Positions 18,231 to 28,006 of a stretch of 64,000 nt of DNA are shown here, in pieces. The stretch covers positions 620,001-684,000 of the forward strand of contig CAVOII010000004.1 of NCBI GenBank assembly GCA_963696025.1. The letters are read 5' to 3'. The DNA comes from JABCYV01 sp963696025 (lineage in GTDB: Bacteria; Acidobacteriota; Terriglobia; Terriglobales; Acidobacteriaceae). A program made the translations under genes and the position numbers. Position 1 is the stretch's first letter, and each line of letters begins with the position of its first letter. The notes under the pieces were generated by a model. It did no database searches, had not been told where the DNA came from, and saw only the letters and a program-made list of their open reading frames with translations.

Positions 18231-20240
18231 TTACTTCGCAGCGAAGTCAAACAGATCCATCAGATCGCCAATCGCAGGACGGTTGGCTGGAACGTACGGA
18301 TTGCTAGCGTCCCTGGTTGGGTTCGGCAGATTGTCCCGGCTCCGAATCGAGATCGGTGAGAGTCCCCAGTTCGCTTCGATGAACTTCGCGATCGAGACGT
18401 GATCGCCGTAGGTGTGTGAGATGTGCCCGGGCTTGGTGAACTTCGAGACGGCAATCAGCGGAATGCGGGTCCCGTCTCCAAAGAAGTCGAGCGCCTGAGC
18501 GTAGCCTGAATCGTAGTATCCGCCGCCCTCGTCAAACGTGACGAAGATTGCCGTCGATGCCCACAGCGAAGGATTCGCCTGCACCGCATCGACGATCTTC
18601 TTCACGAAGCCCTCAAACAAATTGAGCTTCGAGGAAGCCGGATGTCCGTCGACCCAGCCGCTCGGCTTCACGTAGGAAACTGCCGGCAGCGTTCCATTCC
18701 TGATGTCGCTGTAAAGATTGATCGTGTCCTGCAAATGCGCCTTGCGCAGCGCCGAGTTCGTCATGATCGAGGTGACGTATTGGAAGGGATTGCAGATATT
18801 GCAGTACTGGTTGTCCAGCTGCACATAGAGGCCATCGGGATTGGCAACATAAGCGTTCCATTGGTCGCCGTAGTACTTCCACGAGATGTTTTTGGCGACC
18901 ATTTCATCGCCAATGGTGGGCACGTTCGACGGCGGGATAGTAAATACCGTCTCCTTGGGATTTCCGATGTCGGCATAAGCGTTGCTGCCGTCACCGTAGT
19001 AGCCGGGATTGTAGTTATTGAGGAGATAGTAGTGTCCGGGAGCGCATCTGGGATTTACCAGATAGGGCAGCGTGCTCTCGTAAGTCAGAACGCTCTGAAC
19101 CCCGGCAGCAGTCGAATCCGAGCAGTTACTGTAGGTCCCGCCTCCGTGGGAGGGCGATCCGAAGGAACCGCCGCCGTAGCCGTCTTCCGTATAGTAGTTG
19201 TTGGTCCTTGGCTGCGGATTGGGATTCTCGATTTCATCCACGACGCCCGCATTCGGAGTGCCTTTCGCCAACAGTTGGTTGTGCGGAGGCGTCAAGGGGT
19301 TGCCGTTCCCATCGCTAAAGAACAGAGCATCTCCCGTTCCCAGCATGATGTGATTGGCACCCGTACCGCCCATCACAGATTGATGGAAGTTGTCGCTCAT
19401 CGCGTAGCTATCCGCCAAAGACTTCAGATACGGAGCATCCCCCTGCGCCACGTTGTAAAAGCCCATGGCGGTGCTGCCCTCGCCGGTGCTCATGTCGTTG
19501 AAGCCCGGAGGCTGCGGCTTGCCGTTGGATCCGGCTCCAATGGTCACTTCCACCCACGGAAACAAATCCGCGAGACAACCGCTCGGGTTGGTGGCAGTCG
19601 CATAGTCGATGTTGCAGTCAAACTGCTGCCACATCTGATAGAAGCGGTGAACCGGGCTCGCGGTGTACGAGTCGTACGGCAGGGTAGCCGATGTCAGCTG
19701 GAACGGCCCCGATGGCAGGGAGCTGACATTAGGAATCCGGGTGTCCAGCACATGAGTGGGTAGTCCAGTGCCGCCAGTTGTCAGGTATTTGTAATAATCG
19801 GCGGGAAGTCCATTTTCGTTGGCACGGGCTTGTGCCAGGGTGCGGAAAAACGGCTTTGTGGGAGCGCCCCCGGTGAGCGGCGGCGGAAGGGTCGAGTAGA
19901 GCGACTTGGACTGCGGGCTGAGAAGATACGTTTCCGGCTTCTTATCGATCGCTGAGTACTGGCTGGCTTGGAAATAGTTCGGCCCCGGGGTGCCGTCTAC
20001 ATTTACGATCCCTTCGGAAAGCAGGTTGTTGACGGTCTCGCCGGCGGCAGGCTGATAAGTGGCAAAAACGTGGTCGAACGTTCGGTTTTCGCCAATGATG
20101 ACGATTACGTGCTTGATAGGTGTTTTCGTGCTTTGTGCGACGAGGCTGGGGGGATCCACTAGGTTGACCATCATGGATAGCAAAGCAGCGCCCAAGCCAA
20201 AATAACGGCAGGACGATTGCAACACAGCTGCAAACCTCAT
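18231..20240 (-). CDS. Exported phosphoesterase-family protein (phospholipase C / acid phosphatase type)
   Basis: 669 aa. Signal peptide, residues about 1-36. The family opening HVIVIIGENRTFDHVFATY (residues about 44-62) carries the metal-ligand Glu-Asn and the nucleophile position. Later family blocks are HQSVMGGTGANHIMLGTGDA, GDEMVAKNISWKYYGDQW and VTFDEGGGYYD, then a DHVSIAKFIEANWG block near the C-terminus. These place it in the phosphoesterase (PF04185-type) alkaline-phosphatase-like superfamily that includes bacterial phospholipase C and AcpA. The substrate may be a phosphodiester or phosphomonoester; sequence does not decide. Monocistronic, with a 174-bp gene-free gap to the symporter stop. 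Confidence 0.88.
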   Translation of the reverse strand: MRFAAVLQSSCRYFGLGAALLSMMVNLVDPPSLVAQSTKTPIKHVIVIIGENRTFDHVFATYQPAAGETVNNLLSEGIVNVDGTPGPNYFQASQYSAIDKKPETYLLSPQSKSLYSTLPPPLTGGAPTKPFFRTLAQARANENGLPADYYKYLTTGGTGLPTHVLDTRIPNVSSLPSGPFQLTSATLPYDSYTASPVHRFYQMWQQFDCNIDYATATNPSGCLADLFPWVEVTIGAGSNGKPQPPGFNDMSTGEGSTAMGFYNVAQGDAPYLKSLADSYAMSDNFHQSVMGGTGANHIMLGTGDALFFSDGNGNPLTPPHNQLLAKGTPNAGVVDEIENPNPQPRTNNYYTEDGYGGGSFGSPSHGGGTYSNCSDSTAAGVQSVLTYESTLPYLVNPRCAPGHYYLLNNYNPGYYGDGSNAYADIGNPKETVFTIPPSNVPTIGDEMVAKNISWKYYGDQWNAYVANPDGLYVQLDNQYCNICNPFQYVTSIMTNSALRKAHLQDTINLYSDIRNGTLPAVSYVKPSGWVDGHPASSKLNLFEGFVKKIVDAVQANPSLWASTAIFVTFDEGGGYYDSGYAQALDFFGDGTRIPLIAVSKFTKPGHISHTYGDHVSIAKFIEANWGLSPISIRSRDNLPNPTRDASNPYVPANRPAIGDLMDLFDFAAK

Positions 20241-20414
20241 ACGACCTCCTCAGATCCGGGAATTAGTGGAAGCTGGAACCAGCTCAGCGTCTGCCCGCGG
20301 GGTTACGGTAAAATGAACAGCAGATGAAAGTTTGTTAAATAATTCTCCACAGACTGTGGAAAGTACGATGGCGAACCAAAGCGAATGATACGGCTGCGCT
20401 CAGGATGACAAAGC

Positions 20415-22250
20415 TCAGTGAGTCGGTGCTCCAACGACGCGTTGCTTCGTCAGCAATTGTGGTTCTTCCTGCCCGCCAGTTCGGGATATGTTTGAGTAGA
20501 GAACGCCCGCACATATAGAAGACAGAAGCAGGAGCAGCAATCCCTCCCACGTGGGACCGAGCAGAACATGTCCCAAGCCAAACAGCGCCAGATACACCAT
20601 GGCGCAGCCCAGTACCCAGCACAAAAGATTGCGTCCCAGATCACGCGAGGGCTGGACTTCGGGAGCAAGGCGCGCGATGGCTTGCCATCCGGTAATTTGC
20701 GGGCGCACACTGCGATAAAACTTGAGCAGGATCTGCTCGGGTTCGGGCTTGGTGGCAAAGGTGACAATCAGCCAGACGAACGTCGTAATAGCGGTAGTAG
20801 TTAAAGCACTCTTGGCGAAGATAACCGGGTTCGTGCCGGAGAATGGAGCAATCCAGCGCAGTAAGACAGTCATGACTAGGGCCGTCGCCATGGCTGAAAT
20901 TTCACTCCAGGCATTGATACGCCACCAATACCAACGCAGCAGATAGACGCCGCCGGTTCCGGCGCCAACTTCTAATACAGCCTGCCATCCCGAGCGGATG
21001 TCTGCCAGCAGGACCGAAATGCCGGCGGAAGCAATCACCAGAAGAATGGTCGCCAGACGGGAAATCCGCACGTAATGCTGGTCGCTGGCGTCGCGGTTAA
21101 GGAAGCGACGATAGAAATCGGAGACAAGATACGATGCTCCCCAGTTGAGCTGGGTGGCGATGGTAGACATGAACGCCGCCATGAAGCCGGCAATCACGAT
21201 GCCACGCAGGGCCGGCGGCACATGCTGGCTCACAATCAGCATGTAGCCTTTTTCCGGGTGCTCGAGATTGGGATACAGGACGACAGCAGCCAGTGCGGTC
21301 AGAATCCAAGGCCAGGGCCGCAACGCGTAGTGTGCAATGTTGAACCATAGGACCGAGAGCAAGCCGTTGCGTTCATCCTTTGCACTGAAGATGCGTTGCG
21401 CGATGTAACCGCCGCCACCCGGTTCAGCTCCTGGATACCAGAACGCCCACCACTGCAATCCGATGTTCACCAGGAAAGTCATGACGGGAAGAAGCCACAA
21501 ACCTTCCTGATCAATCGGCCGCGAAAAATCTGGGAAGAACGAAGTCGCATCACCGGCGCCTGGTCCTGCCGCCGCGCGCATCTCGGCAAGACGGCCGAGC
21601 AGCGCGCTCATGCCTCCGCAGGCAGCTACTGCATACCAGGCGACTCCGATCACGATCGCCATCTTTAGAGCGAACTGAAAAAGATCGGTCCAGAGAACGC
21701 CCCACAGCCCGCCCAACGCGACATATATCCCCGTAAACGGAATCAGGAACAGGACACAAATTGCTAATGCTTTGCCGTCGCTGACACCCAGCGTGACCGC
21801 CACGATGCTGGTCATGGCTTTAGTGACCCAGCCCAGGATCAGGCAATTCATTAGCAGACCAAGATAGACGGCGCGGAATCCTCGCAGGAAAGCGGCCGGC
21901 TTGCCGGCGTAACGCATCTCTGCGAACTGCACGTCAGTGAGCAAGCCCGAGCGTCGCCACAGACGGGCGAACAAGAATACCGTCATCATCCCCGAAAGCA
22001 GAAACGCCCACCACAGCCAGTTTCCTGCGATTCCCTGGGTGTACACCAGACCAGTGACAACCAATGGCGTATCCGCGGCGAAAGTCGTCGCCACCATCGA
22101 CGTCCCCGCGAGCCACCAGGAGACATTGCGTCCGGAGACAAAGTAGTCATCCACACTCTTGCCCGAGCGCGAACGGAAATAAAGGCCCAAGAACAATGTG
22201 ATGGCCAGATAGGCGACAATCGCTGACCAATCGAGGAGGGTGAAGTTCAT
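20415..22250 (-). CDS. Sodium:solute symporter (SSS family)
   Basis: 611 aa from the ATG at 22250; a longer frame to 22340 would run into the end of the FHA-phosphatase gene, so the shorter start is preferred. Around 13 membrane segments. The N-terminus reads LLDWSAIVAYLAITLFLGLY followed by FVSGRNVSWWLAGTSMVATT, the SSS hallmark in which the small residues of helix 1 form the sodium site. GGLWGVLWTDLFQ, and the block from GFMAAFMSTIATQLNWGASY to DFYRR, match the vSGLT/PutP pattern. A long C-terminal cytoplasmic and membrane extension follows residue about 480. Substrate unknown. Lies 57 bp downstream of the FHA-GAF-PP2C gene on the same strand. Confidence 0.93.
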   Translation of the reverse strand: MNFTLLDWSAIVAYLAITLFLGLYFRSRSGKSVDDYFVSGRNVSWWLAGTSMVATTFAADTPLVVTGLVYTQGIAGNWLWWAFLLSGMMTVFLFARLWRRSGLLTDVQFAEMRYAGKPAAFLRGFRAVYLGLLMNCLILGWVTKAMTSIVAVTLGVSDGKALAICVLFLIPFTGIYVALGGLWGVLWTDLFQFALKMAIVIGVAWYAVAACGGMSALLGRLAEMRAAAGPGAGDATSFFPDFSRPIDQEGLWLLPVMTFLVNIGLQWWAFWYPGAEPGGGGYIAQRIFSAKDERNGLLSVLWFNIAHYALRPWPWILTALAAVVLYPNLEHPEKGYMLIVSQHVPPALRGIVIAGFMAAFMSTIATQLNWGASYLVSDFYRRFLNRDASDQHYVRISRLATILLVIASAGISVLLADIRSGWQAVLEVGAGTGGVYLLRWYWWRINAWSEISAMATALVMTVLLRWIAPFSGTNPVIFAKSALTTTAITTFVWLIVTFATKPEPEQILLKFYRSVRPQITGWQAIARLAPEVQPSRDLGRNLLCWVLGCAMVYLALFGLGHVLLGPTWEGLLLLLLSSICAGVLYSNISRTGGQEEPQLLTKQRVVGAPTH

Positions 22251-22306
22251 GGCTCGAAAGAATACACCGGCGGGAAGGCGCTTAAAGGAATAATAATGAC
22301 GAGATC

Positions 22307-23977
22307 CTAGCCCGTATATACCAACTCGACTACCGTACAATCGTCATTCAGAGGCGTGCCACCGCAGAAGTTGGCTACCGCGGAAAAAATATCTTCGAGG
22401 GTCTGGCTTTTCGCGGCCACCGCTTCTAGACGGTGGTCTTCGAAGAAATCACCACGAGCATTTTCGGCTTCGGTTACACCATCCGTCACCAGAACCAGGC
22501 GATCGCCAGGATGCAAATTGCAACGATCACTCTCGTAGGTGGCATCGGACAGCAAGCCCACGGGGAGGTTGCCGTGTTTGGGCCGGATCACCTCGTGATT
22601 GCAAACTAACAACGGCGGGACGTGCCCGCAGTTGACATATTCCAGTTCGCCATCGCGACGGATGCGGGCGATGATGAGAGTCGCGTATTTCTCTCCAATA
22701 TGTTTGTGAGTAAAGAACCGGTTGGCGGCAGCTACGATTTCGGTCAGGGGCATGCGAGCCGTGAGCTGCGAATAGATCATGCCCTGGAGCGTCGAGGCCA
22801 ACAGTGCAGCCGAGACTCCCTTGCCGCTAACGTCTGCCAACACCAGTGCCAAGCCGTCTTCGGTGTTCACGGCATCGAAAAAGTCGCCGCCGATTTCTTT
22901 GCAGGAAAGGTTCCTGCCCGCCAGCCGCGCGAATGGAACTTCAGGAATGGTCACGGCCATGAGCCGCTGCTGGATGGAGGCGGCGATGGAAAGCTCCTGC
23001 TGATAGCGGCGCGCAGCCTCCTCGGCTTGCACCAGGCGGGCATTCTCGATGAGCGAGGCCGCCTCGGTCGCGATGGCGCGGAGAATGTCATTGCTCACGC
23101 TGGAGATATCGCGCGAAGCGAAACGTGAATCCACATACAGCGCGCCCATCACTTCTGCCGAAGTATCCGCCGGCGTTACCGCCTGGATATCGCGAGTGGC
23201 CTGCACCTGCGGCTTGCGCAACGGAATGCAAATCACGGTGCGGAGATCGTAAGCAACAATGCTCTGCCGGCCTTTCAGTTCGAGCGACTGGCTCGTGTCC
23301 GTAACTACAAATTCGGAGTTGGATTTCAGCGCGTCATCGAGAATGGAGTGCGAAATCGTTTTGTCATCCAACAGCGGCTCACCCTTGGAATTGCGGCCAG
23401 CCGCCAGACGCATGCCTTCTTCAGTCTTCAGGAAAACGTAACCCCGTTCAGCGCGCGTCAGTTTCAAGGTGGCTTCGAGCAGGGTCACCAGAATTTCGTC
23501 CAGGACGCCGGTGGTGTTGAGCTTGCGCGCGGCTTCGAGGAAGAGCGTGAGCTTCTCCAGATCGGTGCTCTCACTGGAAATATGTATGCCCGAGATCTGG
23601 CTGAGGAACTCACGGGCGGTGTTGGAAGTGGCGTGATGAGGATGGAAGACAACATAGGATACGTCACGCACGCCGAATTCCAGCCGGTCATTACGCTCCA
23701 ATGTCTTGCGTTGGATGCGCTCGCCGTTGACGAAAGTCCCATGCTTGCTGCCCTGGTCAACCACTTCAAACTGTCCGTTTTCCGAAGTAATGATAGCGTG
23801 GTCGCGTGAAACTCGGGGGTCCGCGATTACCAGGTCTTTGTCCACTTTCCGCCCCACAGAAAAAGGGCTGTGGTCGAGCGTGATGGTGCGTTGCTCGTTA
23901 CCCTGCACAAAGACAAGCGTAGGAAAAATTCCCGAACCTGGGGACGATGTAGGGCCAGTAATAGGCTGAAGGGCCAT
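22307..23977 (-). CDS. FHA-GAF-PP2C (SpoIIE-type) serine phosphatase
   Basis: 556 aa. Residues about 35-110 are an FHA domain (FSVGRKVDKDLVIADPRVSR with DHAII, then SKHGTFVNGERI), a phosphothreonine reader. Residues about 140-310 are a GAF sensor. Residues about 345-550 are a SpoIIE-type PP2C phosphatase with the metal motifs EIGGDFFD, LVLADVSGKGVSAALLAS and LVLVTDGVTEAEN. Known systems use this kind of enzyme to dephosphorylate a STAS anti-sigma antagonist; a STAS gene lies 128 bp upstream on the same strand and is the obvious candidate partner. No anti-sigma kinase is visible in the window, so the third member must lie elsewhere. Confidence 0.93.
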   Translation of the reverse strand: MALQPITGPTSSPGSGIFPTLVFVQGNEQRTITLDHSPFSVGRKVDKDLVIADPRVSRDHAIITSENGQFEVVDQGSKHGTFVNGERIQRKTLERNDRLEFGVRDVSYVVFHPHHATSNTAREFLSQISGIHISSESTDLEKLTLFLEAARKLNTTGVLDEILVTLLEATLKLTRAERGYVFLKTEEGMRLAAGRNSKGEPLLDDKTISHSILDDALKSNSEFVVTDTSQSLELKGRQSIVAYDLRTVICIPLRKPQVQATRDIQAVTPADTSAEVMGALYVDSRFASRDISSVSNDILRAIATEAASLIENARLVQAEEAARRYQQELSIAASIQQRLMAVTIPEVPFARLAGRNLSCKEIGGDFFDAVNTEDGLALVLADVSGKGVSAALLASTLQGMIYSQLTARMPLTEIVAAANRFFTHKHIGEKYATLIIARIRRDGELEYVNCGHVPPLLVCNHEVIRPKHGNLPVGLLSDATYESDRCNLHPGDRLVLVTDGVTEAENARGDFFEDHRLEAVAAKSQTLEDIFSAVANFCGGTPLNDDCTVVELVYTG

Positions 23978-24104
23978 AGCCGCTTCGGGGGCTCCTTGGA
24001 CTACAGAATAATGACAGGATTAAGCTCCGACGGGAAGGGGTCAGGAGTTTTCTTCCACCGGCGGTGTCCAGAAAATTATGATCTCCGCAACAGTAAAGGG
24101 TGGC

Positions 24105-24458
24105 TCATGCTGCCCCCCGGTGGAAAGCGTCAATCGCCTGCTGCTCATTCTCGTAGACCTCAAAGACAGTGACGAGCTTCGTAATCTGCAGTACATCTCG
24201 CAGGCGCTGACCGAGTCCTGCCAACTTTATGTCGGCGCCGACGGAGCGCGCCGAGGAGTAGACGGCTACCAGCATTCCCAGGCCGCTGCTGTCAATGTAA
24301 TTTACGCCGGAAAGATTGAGCACAACTTCGCGAGTGGAGCTTAACACCTGCTTAAGAGTGTCGCGCAACGCGGCGGAATCCTCTCCCAGAACAATCCGAC
24401 CGTGGCCGGAGACGACGGTGATTCCGTCGGTCACGTGCGTCTCCAATTTCAGGTCCAT
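24105..24458 (-). CDS. STAS-domain anti-sigma factor antagonist
   Basis: 117 aa from the ATG at 24458, chosen for its strong GGAGGAG site; a 44-codon extension upstream lacks one. A complete STAS fold: TVVSGHGRIVLGEDSAALRD, VVLNLSGVNYIDSSGLGMLV and VGADIKLAGLGQRLRDVL. The YIDSSGLG motif carries the serine phosphorylated by anti-sigma kinases (SpoIIAA type). In its dephosphorylated form such a protein sequesters an anti-sigma factor. It lies just upstream of the PP2C phosphatase gene, consistent with a partner-switching module. Confidence 0.9.
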   Translation of the reverse strand: MDLKLETHVTDGITVVSGHGRIVLGEDSAALRDTLKQVLSSTREVVLNLSGVNYIDSSGLGMLVAVYSSARSVGADIKLAGLGQRLRDVLQITKLVTVFEVYENEQQAIDAFHRGAA

Positions 24459-24590
24459 CCTCTCCTCCAGGCTCGCTCTGCGAAAGTGTTGAGAAGATAC
24501 CGCTTTGCCCTCCGACATTGCAAGCTGGGATTGGGTTTTCGGCTGAATCGACGGTGGCAACCGATTCACTGGCCAACCCCGCCAAACCAT

Positions 24591-25886
24591 TTATGTAGCA
24601 GTATGACGTTTGGCTTGATCGCGAAAGGTGATGGCGACAACCAAACCGAGCAACAACAGCACTCCCAGCGGAACGTACAGGATCGTCCACAGAGGCACAG
24701 CCCAGGCTTGGTGTACCGCGGGCGGGCGGAGAATAAAAGAACTAAGGCTAAGCGTCAAACTCGCGAGCCACGGCCAGAGAAACACCAGGGCTGCGATCAC
24801 GCAACCGGTTCGCGCGAGGATGCTCCGGCTCCACAGCTTGTTCCAATTGCGAACCACCAGGAAAATTCCCGGTAGCAGAAGCAATTGGTTGTAGGGCCCA
24901 AAAGTGGGGATGACGACGACTGTCACGGCGAGTACCAGCGCTGAGATGACCGCGAAAATCGGGGTGTTGGCTGGTTCGCGCCGTGCCAACCAGCAAACGC
25001 CAACCAGCGCGACCACGATCAGGACGGTCAGCATTCTCGCCCAAATCGGTGTGATGAGCACATCCAGCAAAGAACCCGGCCCTGCGGTGTATTGCCGATA
25101 GGCTGCCACAGCTCCGAGAAAGCGTCCAACCCATCCGGGCAACAAATATTGGGATCCGGCGAGAAGAGCGACCATGGTCACACCAAACCCCCAAAGGAAG
25201 CCAGTTCGTCTGCGCAAATCACTGACCGCCCACAGAATCAGCCAGGCCGCGATCGGCAACGCGAGTTGAGGCTTGATAGTCGCAAGAACCAGGAAAATAG
25301 CCGCCAGCGCGAGATGACCACTGGTGAGCAGCAGTGCGCATATGGCAATCACTCCGCTTACAACCAAGCTCAGCTGCTGGAGTTCGATTCCCTGCACTGC
25401 GGGAAAACTACCAAGGGTCAGAACTACAAGGATCGCCGTGGTGGTCGCTGAGGGCCGCCAGTTCAACGCCCGCAGCCACAGGGGGACCGAAACTGCAGTC
25501 AGGATAATCACTAAATAGCGAAAGCCCGCCTGTACCAGATGAAAAGGCAAGTGGATGAGCGGTGCGAGAAGAAAGACAACGTATAACGGATAAGCGAATC
25601 CCTGCTGGTCTTTGGGATCTCCCGGACGATTTGCGTCAAGCGCTCGCCCGTAGTATCCCGCCTGAATTTCTCGGGTTACTTCCACGCTATATGGATCGCG
25701 ATGGTTCAGCAGCAACTCGCGGGCCCCCAGCCATCGCGGATAAAGATCCGAGAGATTCCCGCGCGGACGATCGTGAGCAGCGGCATCGGAGCGTTGGTAC
25801 GGGACCAGCACCTGCCGGACGTAGAACCACATGCTGCCGGCCAAAAGCACCGCCAACAGCAAGCCGAATCTGGAGTTCCTGAGCAA
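24591..25886 (-). CDS. Multi-pass membrane protein, GT87-like (GT-C fold)
   Basis: 431 aa with about 10-11 hydrophobic segments. N-terminal anchor LLLAVLLAGSMWFYV, then an extracytoplasmic loop with DLYPRWLGARELLLNHRDPY, where the aspartate and the R-x-L-L pattern match the first-loop motif of polyprenyl-phosphate mannosyl/arabinosyl-type enzymes (DUF2029/GT87). Repeated Leu-rich helices follow (LALAAIFLVLATIKPQLALP). Such enzymes use polyprenol-linked sugar donors on the periplasmic side. Divergent from the 305-aa membrane gene at 25913 with a 26-bp gap. Confidence 0.8.
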   Translation of the reverse strand: MLRNSRFGLLLAVLLAGSMWFYVRQVLVPYQRSDAAAHDRPRGNLSDLYPRWLGARELLLNHRDPYSVEVTREIQAGYYGRALDANRPGDPKDQQGFAYPLYVVFLLAPLIHLPFHLVQAGFRYLVIILTAVSVPLWLRALNWRPSATTTAILVVLTLGSFPAVQGIELQQLSLVVSGVIAICALLLTSGHLALAAIFLVLATIKPQLALPIAAWLILWAVSDLRRRTGFLWGFGVTMVALLAGSQYLLPGWVGRFLGAVAAYRQYTAGPGSLLDVLITPIWARMLTVLIVVALVGVCWLARREPANTPIFAVISALVLAVTVVVIPTFGPYNQLLLLPGIFLVVRNWNKLWSRSILARTGCVIAALVFLWPWLASLTLSLSSFILRPPAVHQAWAVPLWTILYVPLGVLLLLGLVVAITFRDQAKRHTAT

Positions 25887-25912
25887 CAGTCTGGTCGCAA
25901 CAAAATCGCTCC

Positions 25913-26830
25913 ATGGTACAACTTATGCGGACGAAGCTTGGCGTGCGCTTGCGAATCTTCATTTCCGCGGCAATCGGAGTGGCGACTGGCACCTTCTGCT
26001 GGTTTCTGATGGTGCACTTCCATCAGGACGCGGCGGATTTTCGCTGGGCAATTCGCGCCGCCCAGGATTTGCTCGCGCACCGGAATCCGTATGCCACTTT
26101 CCAACTTTACCCGCTGACGGCAGCGATATTCGGATTGCCATTTGTTTGGGTGCGCCCCGAAATAGCTGCGGGAATTTTCTATGGCGTCAGTTCCGGGCTA
26201 ATGGCTTTTGGTCTCACTCACCAGGGTTACCATCGCCTGCTGATTTTCTTCGCATATCCCTATTGGGCGGGAATCTTCACGGCGCAGTGGGAGCCGTTGA
26301 TCATGGCCAGCGCGTTCTTTCCGCTGCTCTTGCCCGCAACTTTGGCGAAACCGCAAATTGGTCTGCCGGTCGCACTCACCCACCTGAGCCGCCGTGGGAT
26401 TCTCGCTTGCGGTGTGATCCTGATGCTGAGCTTGGCTGCGATGCCGCGCTGGCCGCTGCTTTGGTTTCGGCAGATCGGCCAATATGACCATTTCATCCCT
26501 CTGCTGGTGCTGCCGGGACCATTACTGGCGGCGGCATTGCTGCGCTATCGCAACCGGGATGCACTCTTGCTGATGATGATGGCCATCATGCCGCAACGCT
26601 GGTTCTATGACCCTTTGGTTCTCTGGCTGATCCCGAAGTCACGCAGAGAAATCGTGGCAACCGTCGGCTTGAGTTGGGGGGCTGGAATTTGGCGCTGGTA
26701 TCACATCCCGCACAGTTGGACTGAGGTCGGCCGATGCACAGTGCTTCTGATCTATCTGCCGATGCTGGCAGTGGTGCTAGCTCGTGGCCTCCGGGAAAAG
26801 CAAGGTCGCTCAGTTGCGAAGCCGGAGTGA
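25913..26830 (+). CDS. Multi-pass membrane protein, small GT-C-like relative
   Basis: 305 aa. ATG at 25913 (a second ATG lies 12 bases on). The first helix is followed by FRWAIRAAQDLLAHRNPY, the same loop pattern as in the neighbouring 431-aa protein, then about seven hydrophobic helices. Shorter than GT87 enzymes, so it is either a reduced paralogue or an accessory. Its stop overlaps the stop of the 28006-26810 gene by 21 bp (tail to tail). Function not established. Confidence 0.7.
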   Translation: MVQLMRTKLGVRLRIFISAAIGVATGTFCWFLMVHFHQDAADFRWAIRAAQDLLAHRNPYATFQLYPLTAAIFGLPFVWVRPEIAAGIFYGVSSGLMAFGLTHQGYHRLLIFFAYPYWAGIFTAQWEPLIMASAFFPLLLPATLAKPQIGLPVALTHLSRRGILACGVILMLSLAAMPRWPLLWFRQIGQYDHFIPLLVLPGPLLAAALLRYRNRDALLLMMMAIMPQRWFYDPLVLWLIPKSRREIVATVGLSWGAGIWRWYHIPHSWTEVGRCTVLLIYLPMLAVVLARGLREKQGRSVAKPE

Positions 26831-28006
26831 CGTCTCCTCTGCGATGGCATACATCCACAAGATGAGAACGAGACCCATTAGAGCAAATTCTCTGTACTTC
26901 AAGGAAAGAAACAGCTCCAGCGGCGCGCAGTATAGCAACGCTATTCCTAAAGCAATGAGGACCGAGGACCACCGGCATAGCTCGCCCTTCTCAACAAGAT
27001 AGTTTGCAAGCAGAAAGATGGGAATTAACAGCACACTCAGGTCGTAGCTGACCACGTGGTAACTGACCAATACGTTGGCGACGAGAGCGAGTGAGAAATT
27101 CAGATTAAACGTCTCCGACCGCGCCGAGCGGCACCGCCATGCCACGAAAAACATCAATGCCAGCGATAGAAGGAGCAGAACCGGTCCCGAATATCTCCAG
27201 TCGGGCAGGAAGACGTACATCAGTCCGCGGAGGTTGGGCATCCCGGCGGGCACACGATCTTTTCCTTCCAAGACATTTTCCCAATAGAACACATAACGAG
27301 GATAGGCGGAGAACACCCGAACGCCTGCAATGGCGATCGACGCCAACACCGTTAGCAGAGACACAGGCAGAAATCCATAGAGCACTCTCCATCTCGTTTG
27401 CACAAGCAACAGAAGCAAAAAAGGCAACACCAGGTGGAACTTGAAGAGTCCAAGGGCCAGAAATGCGCCCGCGGCGGCATCGCGGTTCTTGCTAAGAAAT
27501 ACGAAAGCGAGTGCGTAGAGGAACAACAGAACAATTGCGTCCTGGCCATCAATCAAGTTGTACAACACGGGAAAGAATGCGATCGCGAGCAGCCAAAGCG
27601 CGGGAGCGCGTGACTGTAAGTGCGGCACATGCGGACGCAGCAGCCACAGGGTTGCCCCAACCAGAATTACGCTTAGCAGATTCCACAGCGCGTAAGCCGT
27701 CAGGTAGGGGAAGTAGCTAAAGGGAACAAAAAACAGCGCTTCAAACGGCGGATGGGTCCAAGGCAATGGACCTCGAAACATCGGCACGGCGGTCACAAAT
27801 TGCTGCTGTACTTCAAAACGAGGTTCTGGGTCGTACAGTTGGTCTCCCAGCCCTTGGCGTACCACGGTACCTGCGCAGTAGTAGATGGCGAAGTCGGGGA
27901 ACCCCGAGGCGATCAAACGCCTGGCATTCCAAGCCACAGTTGCATGCACAGCGAGCACGCCGACAAGATAGATGACAGCGAGGGATTTCAGGCGCGCGGC
28001 CTTCAT
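26810..28006 (-). CDS. GT87-family polyprenyl-phosphate glycosyltransferase-like membrane protein (paralogue 2)
   Basis: 398 aa from the ATG at 28006, which overlaps the upstream stop as ATGA; a longer frame exists but runs inside the upstream gene. Membrane segments begin at residue 9. The first loop holds GFPDFAIYYCAGTVVRQGLG, the GT87 aspartate motif, then LPWTHPPFEALFFVPFSYF and DGQDAIVLLFLYAL. About 10 helices. Clearly paralogous to the gene just upstream: the loop, HPPFEAL, GQDxI and FHLVLP segments match position for position. Predicted inner-membrane enzyme adding hexose from a lipid-linked donor. Confidence 0.85.
   Translation of the reverse strand: MKAARLKSLAVIYLVGVLAVHATVAWNARRLIASGFPDFAIYYCAGTVVRQGLGDQLYDPEPRFEVQQQFVTAVPMFRGPLPWTHPPFEALFFVPFSYFPYLTAYALWNLLSVILVGATLWLLRPHVPHLQSRAPALWLLAIAFFPVLYNLIDGQDAIVLLFLYALAFVFLSKNRDAAAGAFLALGLFKFHLVLPFLLLLLVQTRWRVLYGFLPVSLLTVLASIAIAGVRVFSAYPRYVFYWENVLEGKDRVPAGMPNLRGLMYVFLPDWRYSGPVLLLLSLALMFFVAWRCRSARSETFNLNFSLALVANVLVSYHVVSYDLSVLLIPIFLLANYLVEKGELCRWSSVLIALGIALLYCAPLELFLSLKYREFALMGLVLILWMYAIAEETSLRLRN

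Noticed and set aside
18642..19763. 373-aa plus-strand frame opposite the phosphoesterase gene
   Set aside because: Composition is that of a mirror frame of a high-GC gene; the minus strand carries clear family motifs over the same bases.
20335..20622. 95-aa minus-strand frame at the end of the symporter gene
   Set aside because: Overlaps the symporter in another frame and has no start signal.
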